Assembly (NCBI RefSeq): GCF_900142985.1
Contig: NZ_LT670849.1
Coordinates: 1,922,001 to 1,986,000, forward strand
Source: Bradyrhizobium erythrophlei
GTDB taxonomy: Bacteria; Pseudomonadota; Alphaproteobacteria; Rhizobiales; Xanthobacteraceae
DNA: 64,000 bases
Direction: 5' to 3'
The position numbers were made by a program, and so were the translations under genes. This document shows positions 1-12,885 of this stretch, in pieces. Within the stretch, counting starts at the first letter, position 1, and each line of letters starts with the position of its first letter. The notes below the pieces were generated by a model. The model did no database searches, was not told the DNA's origin, and saw only the letters and a list, made by a program, of their open reading frames with translations.

Positions 1-1478
1 TCCACGACGCGGATCGAAGCCGTGACCCCGATACGTTCGAGCGAGGGTTTGAAAAACAGCGCGATGCGCTCGGTCGAGGGGTCTTCGACCAGGATCTCGA
101 TCGTGACGGGCTTGCCTGCAGTATCGACCAGCTTGCGGTCCTTGACTTCGAATCCCGCCTCTTTCAGCAGCCGCGCGCTTTCGCGCAAATTGGTGCGGAC
201 CGCATCGGGATTGCCGCCCACCGGATTCTGGTAGGCCTTGGTGAAAACGTCCGCCGGCACCTTGTCGCGCACGGTCTCGAGGATCGCCAGTTCCTGTCCC
301 TCCGGCAGGCCGGAGCAGGCCAGCTCCGTGCCCTGAAAGTAGCTGTTGATGCGGCTATATTGTCCGAAGAACAGCTGCTTGTTCATCTCCTCGAAATCGA
401 ATGCGAAATTGAGGGCCTGCCGCACCCGCGCGTCCTTGAACTGGTCGCGGCGCAGGTTGGGAACGAAGGCCTGCATGCGGCCGGAGTCGCTGACCGGAAA
501 TTCTTCCTTGACCACGCGCTTTTCCGCCACAGCCGGAAACTCATAAGCGGTCGCCCATTGCTTGGCGGAGTTTTCGGCGATCCAGTCCGCCTGATCGGCC
601 TTGAAGGCCTCGAGCGCGACGACGTTGTCGCGGAAGAATTCGAAGCGCAGCTCGTCGAAGTTATTGTGGCCGACCTGAACGGGCAGATTGGCGCCCCAAT
701 AATCCTTGACGCGCTCGAGCTTCACGGAGCGGCCGGCGACAAACTCCTTGATGCGGTAAGGGCCGGAGCCCAACGGCGGCTCCAGCGTCGTCTGCGAAAT
801 ATCGCGCTTGCGGCCCTGGCTGTCGGTGCCGTCCCAATAGTGCTTGGGCAGCACCACGAGCTCGCCGACGATATGCGGCAGTTCGCGATTGCCAGGAGAT
901 TCGAAAGTAAACTTCACTTCCCGTTCGCCGATCTTTTCGGTCTTCGCGACGTGGCGATAATAGGAGGCATACATCGGGCTGAGTTTTTTCAGCATCTCGA
1001 TCGAAAAGATGACGTCTTCCGGCGTCACCGGCTTGCCATCGTGCCAGCGCGCTTCCTTGCGCAGACGATAGGTCACCCAGGCGAAATCGTCCGGATGTTG
1101 GGCTGCTTCCGCGAGCAGGCCGTATTCGGTCGCAACCTCGTCCTGCGCACGCTCCATCAGCGTCTCATAGGTGAGCCCCACCGCCGGCGCGATCGAACCT
1201 TTGACGCCCGATACCGCGATGTTGAAATTGTCGAACGTGCCGAGCGAAATCTGCCGCGCCATGCCGCCCTTCGGCGCATCGGGATTGACGTAATCGAAGC
1301 GCTTGAAGTCGGCAGAATATTTGAGGTCGCCAAACAGCGACAGCCCGTGACGCCAGGCGGGCCCGCCGGCCTGCGCGTTTGCGGAAGCGATGATCGAAAA
1401 ACCGGAAGCCGAGCCGAGCGCCGGCGCGATCGCGGCCACTGCGCCGCCCTGCAAGAGATGTCTTCGATTCAACGTCAA
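1..1478 (-). CDS. YejA-like ABC transporter substrate-binding protein (5' part)
   Basis: Periplasmic solute-binding protein of family 5 (oligopeptide/microcin C type), expected to deliver peptides to an inner-membrane ABC importer. The reading frame is open from about 1478 to the left window edge, so the C-terminus is missing. The N-terminus carries a twin-arginine-like motif (NRRHLLQ) followed by a hydrophobic Ala/Gly-rich stretch, suggesting Tat export. The mature part starts with a YejA-like block (HGLSLFGDLKY, then DAPKGG), which favours YejA over generic OppA proteins. Three TTG codons lie close together (1484, 1478, 1472) after an in-frame stop. The AGAGGG ribosome site is best spaced for the TTG at 1478. 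Family assignment is from recognised sequence pattern. The permease genes would lie to the left, outside the window. Confidence 0.85.
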   Translation of the reverse strand, partial: MTLNRRHLLQGGAVAAIAPALGSASGFSIIASANAQAGGPAWRHGLSLFGDLKYSADFKRFDYVNPDAPKGGMARQISLGTFDNFNIAVSGVKGSIAPAVGLTYETLMERAQDEVATEYGLLAEAAQHPDDFAWVTYRLRKEARWHDGKPVTPEDVIFSIEMLKKLSPMYASYYRHVAKTEKIGEREVKFTFESPGNRELPHIVGELVVLPKHYWDGTDSQGRKRDISQTTLEPPLGSGPYRIKEFVAGRSVKLERVKDYWGANLPVQVGHNNFDELRFEFFRDNVVALEAFKADQADWIAENSAKQWATAYEFPAVAEKRVVKEEFPVSDSGRMQAFVPNLRRDQFKDARVRQALNFAFDFEEMNKQLFFGQYSRINSYFQGTELACSGLPEGQELAILETVRDKVPADVFTKAYQNPVGGNPDAVRTNLRESARLLKEAGFEVKDRKLVDTAGKPVTIEILVEDPSTERIALFFKPSLERIGVTASIRVV

Positions 1479-1653
1479 AGGCAAAATCCCTCTTTGTTAC
1501 CCGCGTTATCAAGACCGGAGTATAGGGCAAGGTTTCGGCCGATTAAGTTGCTTTTTGCTCATGATGACACCCGTTATGGGGCGAAAGGCCGCGGTAACAA
1601 TGGCGACATCGGCGCGGCCCTCCCCCGATTTGGGGAACCAATGGCCTGAAAGC

Positions 1654-1680
1654 AAAACGGCCGGGAGTGAACCCCGGCCG
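1654..1680 (-). terminator. Probable rho-independent terminator of cycM
   Basis: An 8-bp perfect GC stem (CGGCCGGG with CCCGGCCG, 7-nt loop, 1658-1680) lies just downstream of the cycM stop. On the minus strand it is followed by four T residues (1654-1657). Position, stem strength and T-run fit an intrinsic terminator, although the T-run is short. Confidence 0.6.
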
Positions 1681-1708
1681 CCGAATAAAATGCCCAGATA
1701 AACAGCAG

Positions 1709-2254
1709 TTATTTCGCCGCGGTCGGCAAAGGCTGCGGGCTGTCAGACAGCGAATTCAGATAGACGAGCAGGTCAGCACGCTCGCTGTCCTTCTGGATGC
1801 CGGCAAAGCCCATCGCGGTGCCCGGAATGAAGCCCTTCGGATTGTCGATGAACTTGTTGAGGTCGTCGATGGTCCAGACGCCGCCCTTGGCCTTCATCGG
1901 CGCCGAGAAATTGAAACCACGGCCTTCGCCCTTCTTGTCGCCGACGATGCCAAAAAGATTCGGACCAACCTTGTTGGGACCTCCCTTGGTAAAGTCGTGG
2001 CACGCGCCGCACTTCTTGGCCGACTGCTCACCCTTCTGGACGGAAGCGGTCTGCAACAGTTTCTCGATCGGCTCAGCGGGCGCGGCCGCGGCCTTTTCGC
2101 CACCTGCGGCTTCTTCCTTGACCGCGATTTCGAAGCCAGGCTTTTCCAGCTTTGCGGGAGAGAAAATTGCGCCGGCAGCGAAGCTCGTGACCAGCAAAAC
2201 GAGACAGGTACCGAGGATGGCACCGAGGACTTTATTGAGTTCGAAGGAGTCCAT
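1709..2254 (-). CDS. cycM: Membrane-anchored c-type cytochrome, CycM type
   Basis: Class I cytochrome c held in the cytoplasmic membrane by an uncleaved N-terminal anchor (about residues 9-31). It is expected to carry electrons from the bc1 complex to the aa3 oxidase. The 181-aa protein has an Ala/Glu/Pro-rich linker (about 45-65), one haem-binding motif CGACH (82-86) and a probable axial Met in GTAMGF (about 148). Length and layout match CycM of Bradyrhizobium, about 184 aa. The gene stands alone, divergent from kdsB, with a hairpin terminator behind it. A general cytochrome c552/c550 name would also fit, but the anchor-linker-haem order supports CycM. Confidence 0.88.
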   Translation of the reverse strand: MDSFELNKVLGAILGTCLVLLVTSFAAGAIFSPAKLEKPGFEIAVKEEAAGGEKAAAAPAEPIEKLLQTASVQKGEQSAKKCGACHDFTKGGPNKVGPNLFGIVGDKKGEGRGFNFSAPMKAKGGVWTIDDLNKFIDNPKGFIPGTAMGFAGIQKDSERADLLVYLNSLSDSPQPLPTAAK

Positions 2255-2477
2255 TTTGGATCAGGCTCCGGGCCGGAAATTTAGACGTTCGGCCGGTGAG
2301 AAACGGCCGCGATAAGCACCAGGAATCGGCCTTTTGCGCCGCACCCCAAGTCCGCATCAGATATCGGTTTGCCGGTGCTCTGGCAACCCGTATAAACGCT
2401 CTGGCTTTAGACCCTTCCCCCACTATTTCCCGCCGCTAGTGGAGCGGCTTACCTTGGGGGTACCAGATCCGATCCCG

Positions 2478-3218
2478 ATGACCGATCCCCGTATTTTGGT
2501 GCTGATTCCTGCCCGCATGGCGGCTACCCGCCTGCCCGGCAAGCCGCTCCTCGAAATGGCCGGCCTACCGATGATCGTCCACGTGATGCGCCGGGCGGAG
2601 GACGCCCGCATTGGCCGGGTCGCGGTCGCAACCGATGCGGCGGAGATCGCCTCGGTCGTCACGGCGCATGGCGGAGAAGCCGTCATGACCCGGACTGACC
2701 ACCCTTCGGGCTCGGACCGGATTTTTGAAGCGCTCGGCGCCCTCGACCCTGACCGACAGACCGAGATCGTCGTCAATTTGCAGGGCGATTTTCCGACCAT
2801 CAGCCCGGACAATATTCGCGACGTGCTGGCGCCGCTCGCTGACCCCGAAGTCGACATCGCAACCCTGGCCGCCGAAATCCATACCGAGGAAGAGGCCACC
2901 AATCCCAACGTGGTGAAGGCGGTCGGCACGATGGTCGGCCCGCGGCGGCTGCGCGCGCTGTATTTCACCCGGGCCACCGCACCCCATGGCGACGGGCCGC
3001 GCTATCATCACATCGGGCTCTACGCCTATCGCCGCGCGGCGCTGGAGCGCTTCGTCCGCCTCGCCCCCTCGCCGCTGGAGCAGCAAGAGAAGCTCGAACA
3101 GTTGCGGGCGCTGGAGGCCGGCATGCGGATCGACGTCGGAATTGTCGACACCGTGCCGCGTGGCGTCGACACCCCGGCCGACCTTGAAACCACGCGCCAG
3201 ATACTGGCCAAATCGTAG
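2478..3218 (+). CDS. kdsB: 3-deoxy-manno-octulosonate cytidylyltransferase
   Basis: Activates Kdo with CTP to give CMP-Kdo for lipid A/LPS core synthesis in the cytoplasm. The 246-aa protein begins with the nucleotide-binding segment [14 protein letters not shown] (about 11-24) and has a conserved NLQGDFP block that supplies the metal-binding Asp. Length matches the family (about 245-250 aa). The frame is open 144 nt further upstream, but that segment has no family similarity, and ATG 2478 starts exactly where KdsB proteins normally begin. It lies 19 bp upstream of pheA and is probably co-transcribed with it. No oddities seen. Confidence 0.93.
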   Translation: MTDPRILVLIPARMAATRLPGKPLLEMAGLPMIVHVMRRAEDARIGRVAVATDAAEIASVVTAHGGEAVMTRTDHPSGSDRIFEALGALDPDRQTEIVVNLQGDFPTISPDNIRDVLAPLADPEVDIATLAAEIHTEEEATNPNVVKAVGTMVGPRRLRALYFTRATAPHGDGPRYHHIGLYAYRRAALERFVRLAPSPLEQQEKLEQLRALEAGMRIDVGIVDTVPRGVDTPADLETTRQILAKS

Positions 3219-3237
3219 CCGGCTGCTACAAGGCGCC

Positions 3238-4107
3238 ATGACCAAGACGACCAAGACCATGAAAATCGCATTCCAGGGCGAACCGGGCGCCAACTCCCAT
3301 ATCGCCATCGCCGAAGCCTATCCCGACGCAGAAGCGCTGCCGTGCCCGACCTTCGAGGACGCGCTGGCCGCGATCTCTTCGGGCGAGGCCGATCTCGGCA
3401 TGATCCCGATCGAGAATTCGGTCGCCGGCCGCGTTGCCGACATCCATCACCTGTTGCCCCAGTCCGGTCTCTTCATCGTCGGCGAGTGGTTTCTGCCGGT
3501 CCATCATCAGTTGATGGCGCCGCGCGGCGCCAAGATCGGTGACATCAAGACGGTCGAAAGCCACGTCCATGCGCTCGGCCAATGCCGGCGCATCATCCGC
3601 AAGCTCGGCATCAAGCCCATCGTCGCCGGCGACACCGCCGGCAGCGCCCGCATCGTCGCCGAGCGCGGCGATAAAACTTGCGCCGCGATCGCCTCCAAAC
3701 TTGCCGCCGAAATCTACGGCCTCGACATCCTGACCGAGGATGTCGAGGACGAGTCCCACAACACCACGCGCTTTGTTATCCTGGCGCGCGAGGCCACCTG
3801 GGCCAAACAAGGCGCGGGGCCGCTGGTCACCACTTTTGTTTTCCGGGTGCGCAACCTGCCCGCAGCGCTGTACAAGGCGCTCGGCGGCTTTGCCACCAAC
3901 GGCGTCAACATGACCAAGCTCGAAAGCTACATGGTCGACGGCAACTTCTTCGCCACGCAGTTCTACGCCGACGTCGACGGCCATCCCGACGACCGGGGCC
4001 TCGCCTTTGCGCTGGAAGAATTGAAGTTCTTCTCGCGCGAACTGCGCATCGTCGGCGTCTATCCGGCGCATCCGTTCCGCGCCACCTTCAGCGAGACGCA
4101 GGACTGA
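3238..4107 (+). CDS. pheA: Prephenate dehydratase
   Basis: Converts prephenate to phenylpyruvate in phenylalanine synthesis. This is the monofunctional form without a chorismate mutase domain. Residues about 8-185 form the catalytic PDT domain with the substrate motif TTRF (176-179, inside ESHNTTRF). The C-terminal 90 residues are an ACT domain that binds phenylalanine for feedback control (KLESYM region). At 289 aa it has the usual length for alphaproteobacterial PheA. ATG 3238 was chosen; a second ATG at 3259 (MKIAFQG) is also possible and would remove a Thr/Lys-rich heptapeptide. It follows kdsB closely on the same strand. Confidence 0.95.
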   Translation: MTKTTKTMKIAFQGEPGANSHIAIAEAYPDAEALPCPTFEDALAAISSGEADLGMIPIENSVAGRVADIHHLLPQSGLFIVGEWFLPVHHQLMAPRGAKIGDIKTVESHVHALGQCRRIIRKLGIKPIVAGDTAGSARIVAERGDKTCAAIASKLAAEIYGLDILTEDVEDESHNTTRFVILAREATWAKQGAGPLVTTFVFRVRNLPAALYKALGGFATNGVNMTKLESYMVDGNFFATQFYADVDGHPDDRGLAFALEELKFFSRELRIVGVYPAHPFRATFSETQD

Positions 4108-4124
4108 TCTTACGACCGCTGATC

Positions 4125-5144
4125 TTACGCCGCCGCCTTGCTGGTGAGCCCGTAGGCGTCCGCGATCAGGCTGTAGGACTTCTTGCGCGCCTCGTGATCG
4201 TAGATCGCGCTGACGACCATCAGTTCGTCGGCCTGGCTTGCCGCGATCATTGGCTCCAGTTTTTGCATCACGGTCGCCGGACTGCCGACAAAGATGCGCG
4301 AGCGGTTGCGCGCGATCGCGGCGCGATCGGCGTCCGTGTAGGCATAGGCCTGCGCCTCCTCGGGGCTGGGCAGCGGGATATATTGGCCGCGGTCACGCAA
4401 CAACCGATTGAGATCCATCGACGCGGCGAGCCGCTCGGCCTCGGCGTCGGTTTCGGCGGCGACCACGGCGACCGCCAGGATAGCGTAAGGTGTCTCGCGC
4501 CAGCCGGTCTGCTTGAAGTGGGCGCGATAGTTCGTCATTGCCGCGATCGCGTCATAGGACGCAAAATGATGCGCGAACGCGTAGCCCATGCCGACCTGCG
4601 CCGCCAGTTCCGAACTGTAATCGCTTGAGCCGAGCAGCCACATCGGCGGCAGCGACGTATCGTCGGGCATCGCCACCACCTGATTGAAGGGATGGTTGGG
4701 CGGAAAGTTGCGCGTCTCCCACAACGTCAGTTCATGCAGGCGCTCCAGGAAGTCATCGCCCTCGCGGCGATCGAGCCGGGAGCGCAACGCATAAGCCGTG
4801 GGTCCATCGGTGCCCGGCGCGCGGCCAAGCCCGAGATCGATCCGGCCGGGAAACAGCGCCTCCAGCATCTTGAAGCGCTCCGCGATCACCAGCGGCGCAT
4901 GGTTGGGCAGCATCACCCCGCCGGAGCCGACGCGGATGTTCTTCGTCACCGCGGCGATCTGGCCGATCATGAGATCGGGCGCAGGGCTCGCGACCGACGC
5001 CAGGTTGTGATGTTCGGCCAGCCAATAGCGGGTGAAGCCGAGCGCGTCGGCGTGACGGGCGAGATCAATGCTGTTGCGGAGCGCCGTGGCAGGTTTGGTG
5101 CCCGACGTGACGACCGATAGATCAAGGACGGAAAGCGGAATCAT
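4125..5144 (-). CDS. LLM-class flavin-dependent oxidoreductase
   Basis: Luciferase-like monooxygenase fold; members use FMNH2 and oxygen to oxidise small organic substrates. The 339-aa protein starts [10 protein letters not shown] and contains family blocks [29 protein letters not shown] and WLLGSSDYS. This is the subgroup often called MsnO8 or YhbW-like. An in-frame codon 33 nt upstream could extend it, but similarity begins at MIPL (5144). It converges with pheA, with only 17 bp between the stops. The substrate cannot be told from sequence, and it has no operon partner. Confidence 0.85.
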   Translation of the reverse strand: MIPLSVLDLSVVTSGTKPATALRNSIDLARHADALGFTRYWLAEHHNLASVASPAPDLMIGQIAAVTKNIRVGSGGVMLPNHAPLVIAERFKMLEALFPGRIDLGLGRAPGTDGPTAYALRSRLDRREGDDFLERLHELTLWETRNFPPNHPFNQVVAMPDDTSLPPMWLLGSSDYSSELAAQVGMGYAFAHHFASYDAIAAMTNYRAHFKQTGWRETPYAILAVAVVAAETDAEAERLAASMDLNRLLRDRGQYIPLPSPEEAQAYAYTDADRAAIARNRSRIFVGSPATVMQKLEPMIAASQADELMVVSAIYDHEARKKSYSLIADAYGLTSKAAA

Positions 5145-5522
5145 GGCCGTAAACCTAGTGCGGGGAACCGGCCGCACAACGGCTGGCTGCGCAGATCAGG
5201 CCCTTGAAGGCCTCGGCGATAACCTCCTCTGCGAATGAGTGGGTAATATGTTCTATATTTCTTAACTCTATCGCCTTGCCCAATGCTATTTCATCCCTGC
5301 AAGATAGAATAGTATTATATATCAAATAGTTGTAACAATATGCTCTGCCCATCATTCGAAATTTTCTTCCTGTATCCGATATTTTATGCCGGTATTGGGC
5401 AATTTCCCATCCTTGGTGGGCTGTTTGGGGCAAGTCTTTTCCCTTATGTTGGACCGATCAGTTTTGGTCGGGACGACAGCACTGCGCGCCACCCGGTTTT
5501 GTTGCGGAGATTTTCGAAAGTC
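5145..5522. other. AT-rich intergenic leader upstream of metF
   Basis: This 378-bp gap lies between the divergent LLM oxidoreductase and metF starts. Positions about 5235-5400 are strikingly AT-rich for this genome (for example around 5308-5340, nearly all A/T) and probably hold the metF-metH promoter. I looked for a SAM or SAH riboswitch consensus near 5420-5520 and could not recognise one. A 92-codon minus-strand reading frame (5155-5433) has no recognisable family and I do not call it a gene. Confidence 0.5.
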
Positions 5523-6434
5523 ATGAGCGAGACCATCCCTGCCCCCGCCACGTCGCGGGCACAAAGCCAGCCGGCAATCTCCTTCGAGTTCTTCCCGCCG
5601 AAGACCGCGGAAATGGAAAACAGCCTGTGGGAGACCATCAGCCGTCTGGCGCCGCTCACGCCGAACTTTGTCTCGGTGACCTATGGCGCCGGCGGGTCGA
5701 CCCGCGAGCGTACACACTCGACCATCGCCCGCATCCTGAAGGAAACCGACCTGCTGCCGGCGGCGCACCTGACCTGCGTCGGCGCGGCCCGCAGCGAGAT
5801 CGACGACATTGTCGGCCGCTATCACGAGACCGGCGTCCGCCACATCGTGGCCCTGCGCGGCGATCCGCCCGGCGGCATCGGCACGCCTTATCTCACCCAT
5901 CCCGACGGCTATCAAACCTCTCCCGAGCTCGTCGCCGGCATCAAAAAGCGGTTTCCCGATATCGAGGTCTCGGTGTCGGCCTATCCGGAGAAGCATCCGG
6001 AGAGCCGGAATTTCGACGCCGATATCGATACGCTGAAGGCCAAGGTCGACGCCGGCGCGACGCGCGCCATCACCCAGGTCTTCTTCGATAACGATCTTTA
6101 CTTCCGCTATCTCGACCGCGTCCGCGCCCGCGGCATCGATATTCCGATCGTGCCCGGCATCATGCCGATGCACAATTTCAAGCAGGCGCGGAATTTCGTC
6201 ACCCGCGCCGGCACCACCGTGCCGAACTGGCTCGCGGAAAAGTTCGACGGCCTCGACGACGACGCCGAGACCCGCAAGCTGGTGGCTGCGACGGTTGTCG
6301 CCGGCCAGGTACAAAAGCTCAACAAGCACGGCGTTGATACCTTTCATTTCTACACCATGAACCGCGCCGATCTGGTCTTCGCGATCTGCCATCTGCTCGG
6401 CATCCGCCCGGCCGGCGCGCAGAAAGCTGCCTGA
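5523..6434 (+). CDS. metF: Methylenetetrahydrofolate reductase
   Basis: Reduces 5,10-methylene-THF to 5-methyl-THF, the methyl donor for methionine synthase; FAD enzyme of the cytoplasm. The 303-aa TIM-barrel protein shows the family start FEFFPPKT (about 20-27), [21 protein letters not shown] and PGIMPM blocks. Length is normal for bacterial MetF. ATG 5523 was chosen because the in-frame extension upstream (to 5340) is a hydrophobic translation of the AT-rich leader and not conserved. The stop is 4 bp before the metH start, so the two genes form an operon that makes and then uses methyl-THF. Confidence 0.95.
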   Translation: MSETIPAPATSRAQSQPAISFEFFPPKTAEMENSLWETISRLAPLTPNFVSVTYGAGGSTRERTHSTIARILKETDLLPAAHLTCVGAARSEIDDIVGRYHETGVRHIVALRGDPPGGIGTPYLTHPDGYQTSPELVAGIKKRFPDIEVSVSAYPEKHPESRNFDADIDTLKAKVDAGATRAITQVFFDNDLYFRYLDRVRARGIDIPIVPGIMPMHNFKQARNFVTRAGTTVPNWLAEKFDGLDDDAETRKLVAATVVAGQVQKLNKHGVDTFHFYTMNRADLVFAICHLLGIRPAGAQKAA

Positions 6435-6438
6435 AGCA

Positions 6439-10311
<3,873 letters not shown>

Positions 10312-10332
10312 GTCCGTATTGCCTTGCTTTAT

Positions 10333-10462
10333 GTCGTCCCCGCGAAAGCGGGGACCCATAGCCACCGATGCCAGTCGTGATCGAATTGTTGCCCCGGCTT
10401 CATTCAATTCGTGCGCCGGTGGTTATGGGTCCCGGGTCGCGCTTCGCTTGCCCGGGACGACG
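10333..10462. repeat. Paired REP-like palindromes (BIME-type), copy 1
   Basis: Two hairpin units in head-to-head orientation. The left begins GTCGTCCCC with stem CCCCGC/GCGGGG and ends GGGACCCATAG. The right begins TATGGGTCCC, has stem CCCGGG/CCCGGG and ends GGGACGAC. The same outer design occurs at 45149-45272 and 63611-63759 with different stem fillings. It sits 21 bp behind the metH stop and may stabilise or end that transcript. Confidence 0.8.
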
Positions 10463-10470
10463 TGAATAGA

Positions 10471-10885
10471 TTCAATTCTCAAACAGCCACACTTTCGCAT
10501 TCCCGCGGCACGTTTCGCGCCCGAGTGATGCATCGTCGTGTCCCTCGTAAGAAGAGGGCACAGGGAATGCCGGTGCGCGAACGCACCCGCAGCCTCGCGT
10601 GCAAAACAAAAAAGCACACGAGTTAGTCACCACAGGTACGCCGAAACATCCGGCATTCCCTGCGCGATGGTTCTTGCGGCTTATGACGCGCTCTCCCCGG
10701 TGTCCGGGCTTGTTAGCCACCGTCGTTCGCGGGCTCGTCACCCGCAAACTTGATCCCAGCGTCGGGAGATCAGGACCACACGATTTCGCCGCACGCTTCC
10801 AGCCAGCGCCCGTCTTGCGCTGCCGAAAGCGTCCATCGCATCCCGCGCCAACGTCCGTGACGATCGCGATACGCCCCTTGTGTCC
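10471..10885. repeat. Structured intergenic repeat, copy A (non-coding)
   Basis: A region of 350-400 bp that recurs, diverged, at about 45325-45690. Visible pairings in copy A: 10542-10546 with 10554-10558; an 11-bp arm GGGAATGCCGG (10563-10573) with its complement at 10650-10660, enclosing a hairpin 10594-10602 with 10614-10622; 10696-10700 with 10704-10708; 10729-10733 with 10741-10745; and 10804-10809 with 10817-10822. Matching hairpins exist in copy B, some with entirely different stem sequences. No convincing coding frame is conserved between copies. Function unknown: it could be a structured RNA or a mobile palindromic element. Confidence 0.7.
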
Positions 10886-10907
10886 AGGAAATCTGGCAGA
10901 ACATGCG

Positions 10908-10936
10908 AACGGGCGGTTGGATCAAAACCGCCCGTT
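10908..10936. repeat. Perfect 11-bp hairpin at IS110 left flank
   Basis: AACGGGCGGTT (10908-10918) and its exact complement (10926-10936) flank a 7-nt loop. It lies between structured repeat A and the transposase gene. No T-run follows on either strand, so it is not a typical terminator. It could belong to the insertion element end or to the repeat. Confidence 0.55.
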
Positions 10937-11065
10937 GCTGGAACTGAGCCCGTTACGCCCCAAAGGCGGCAAAGCCTGTATTAGAGCGAGGGACAGCTCC
11001 GGTGTCTTCCTCAACCCGAACAGTTGCATGGGCTTGGAGCCCGAACCGAGCAAGGAAGGGAGTGG

Positions 11066-12027
11066 ATGATGGCACAAAATGATCTCGCTGTCGTGGGCAT
11101 CGACGTCGCCAAGGACAAGGTGGACCTGTCATTCGAGCATTGGCGTTGCGGCAGACCTGTCCGAACACCGCCCAAGGTCGCCGCAAACTGGTGGCCTGGC
11201 TTCGCAGGCACCAGGTAGGCAAGGCGGTGATGGAGGCGAGCGGCGGTTACGAGCGTGAATGGCGCAAGGTGCTGCTCGATGCCGGCATCGAGGTACGGAT
11301 CGTGGACCCAAAGCGGGTTCGTCACTTCGCTCAATCGGCCGGACGGCTTGCCAAGAATGATACGATCGATGCTGAGATGATCGCCTGGTTTGCCGAGACG
11401 TTCGGCGAGACGCCGAGCCAGACACATGATGCTGCCCAAGAGGAACTGGCGGCCCTGGTGAAAGCACGCCTAGCGCTCGTTGAGCTGAAGGTCCGATTGC
11501 AAAGCCAAAGTGCACATGCCGCGCCGGGACCGGTTCAGAAAGCACAGGCCCGCGTCTTGAAGAGTCTGGCGACCGAAATTGAAAAGCTCGAGCTCGCGAT
11601 CGCAGCCAAGGTCAAGGCTACACCGCACCTTGCCGAGCGTGCCGAGATTATCGAGAGCGTGCCGGGCTTCGCCGAAACGACCTCCGCGATCCTCGCTGCA
11701 GGGATGCCAGAACTCGGGCAAGTGAACGATAAGATCGCCGCGGCTTTGGTAGGCATCGCTCCTTACGACGATGACAGTGGAAAGCGCCGGGGCGAGCGCC
11801 ACATCAAGGGCGGCCGCCGCTGGATCCGCAACGCCATCTACATGCCTTGCCTCGGCGCTGCCACGCAGAACAATCCAGTCGCCAAGGCCTTCTATCGCCG
11901 CCTGATCGCCAAGGGAAAGGAGCCGAAGGTGGCCCTCGTAGCCTGCATGCGCAAGCTGATCTGCATTCTCAACGTCATGATCGCTCGCCACCAGAAATGG
12001 GATGCCGCTCGCTACGTACCCGCCTGA
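11066..12027 (+). pseudogene. IS110-family transposase, disrupted by a frameshift
   Basis: DEDD-type transposase of an IS110 element. Codons 11066 to about 11135 encode the start, with the first catalytic Asp in VVGIDVAKDK. The reading then continues in the -1 frame from about 11140 (ALRQTCPNTAQGRRKL) to the stop at 12027. It keeps EASGGYE, the DTIDAEMIAWF block and the C-terminal SVPGFAETTSA region. Together the parts equal one normal-length protein of about 320 aa, so a single-base deletion near 11130-11142 best explains it. No slippery heptamer was seen at the junction, so programmed frameshifting is unlikely but not excluded. Element ends could not be placed. Confidence 0.85.
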
Positions 12028-12355
12028 TCGCGCGAACCTTTATCGCGCCAAGGCCCTAGTCTATCTCGACACAGTTGCTCGTAGGGGCGCGGGACGCGCG
12101 AAGAAGTGCCAGTGATTTGCCCGACGGCGAAAGCGGAAAATTTTCGCAAGCGAGAGTGGACTTTGCGAATGGGTAACAGGCGCGGACTGATTTGCCCGTC
12201 GGGCAAGCGTGCGGCGCTCCGGACTCCGACCATCCAATAGCTTATTTTTGGAAACGATGCTTTTCGATCATTTCTATTTCGAAACGACGGATTGCGCCGC
12301 AGATTTTGCCAGCCCGCCACCGAAGGCGGAAATCTTTAACTCAAGGAGACTTTCG
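12028..12355. other. Intergenic region with repeated TTTGCCCG-type palindrome
   Basis: This 328-bp gap holds the right flank of the IS110 remnant and a perfect palindrome, TTGCCCG-t-CGGGCAA, at 12192-12206. A related, decayed half (TGATTTGCCCGACGG) lies near 12113-12127. The last 100 bp are less GC-rich and should hold the doxX promoter and its AAGGAGA ribosome site. No gene seen. Confidence 0.5.
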
Positions 12356-12778
12356 ATGAGCGCCACCCGTTATCTTCCCTTCGCCGGCCGGCTGTTGCTC
12401 GGCCTGCCCTTCGCCATGAGCGGCTTCGGTAAACTCGCCGCTTACAGCGCCACCGTCGGCATGATCACCGCCGTGGGCCTGCCGCTTCCGCCGCTCGCCT
12501 ATGCGGTGGCTGTCGCCGTCGAACTCGGAGGCGGCCTGCTTCTGATCGCGGGTTACCAGACCCGCTACGTTGCTGCGGCCCTCGCAATCTTCTCACTGGC
12601 GACCGCGTTTTCGTTCCACAACAACTTCGCCGACCAGAACCAGATGATCCATTTCCTCAAGAACGTGATGATCACTGGCGGCCTGCTTCAAATCGTTGCC
12701 TTCGGCGCTGGTGCGTTGAGCTTCGATAGCCGCCGCAACGGCAACGCCGTTGGCTCGCGTCAGGCCGCGGCTGCCTGA
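12356..12778 (+). CDS. DoxX family membrane protein
   Basis: Small integral membrane protein of the DoxX family, 140 aa, with four predicted hydrophobic helices. Family blocks include the N-terminal GRLLLGLPFAMSGFGKL and the helix AVAVELGGGLLLIAGY, followed by FSFHNNFAD and a loop before the last helix. DoxX proteins are linked to thiosulfate oxidation or redox stress in some organisms, but the role here is unknown. ATG 12356 follows an AAGGAGA ribosome site at good spacing; upstream in-frame codons are not conserved. It stands alone, convergent with the 71-aa secreted protein gene. Confidence 0.85.
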   Translation: MSATRYLPFAGRLLLGLPFAMSGFGKLAAYSATVGMITAVGLPLPPLAYAVAVAVELGGGLLLIAGYQTRYVAAALAIFSLATAFSFHNNFADQNQMIHFLKNVMITGGLLQIVAFGAGALSFDSRRNGNAVGSRQAAAA

Positions 12779-12885
12779 ATGCTACAAACGGAATTCATCG
12801 AAGGCGGCCCGGTCAATATCGCTGGGCCGCCTTGGTGCATGACCTGCCTGAGTCCTGCTGTGTTCAGCCGCAGCAAAACGGAGAC

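Noticed and set aside
360..1649. 429-codon plus-strand frame opposite the YejA-like gene
   Set aside because: Antisense shadow; the minus-strand frame has a signal peptide and family motifs.
5155..5433. 92-codon minus-strand frame in the metF leader
   Set aside because: It runs through the AT-rich promoter region, with unusual composition and no recognised family; probably chance.
5400..5522. SAM-II or SAH riboswitch before metF
   Set aside because: I could not match the known consensus or pseudoknot pairing; an Rfam search would settle it.
10423..11069. Several small frames inside repeat A (and 45182-45934 in repeat B)
   Set aside because: Frames are not conserved between the two copies, while the hairpins are; the region behaves as non-coding.
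11120..11150. Programmed -1 frameshifting of the IS110 transposase
   Set aside because: No slippery heptamer or stimulatory structure seen at the junction, and IS110 transposases are normally made from one frame.
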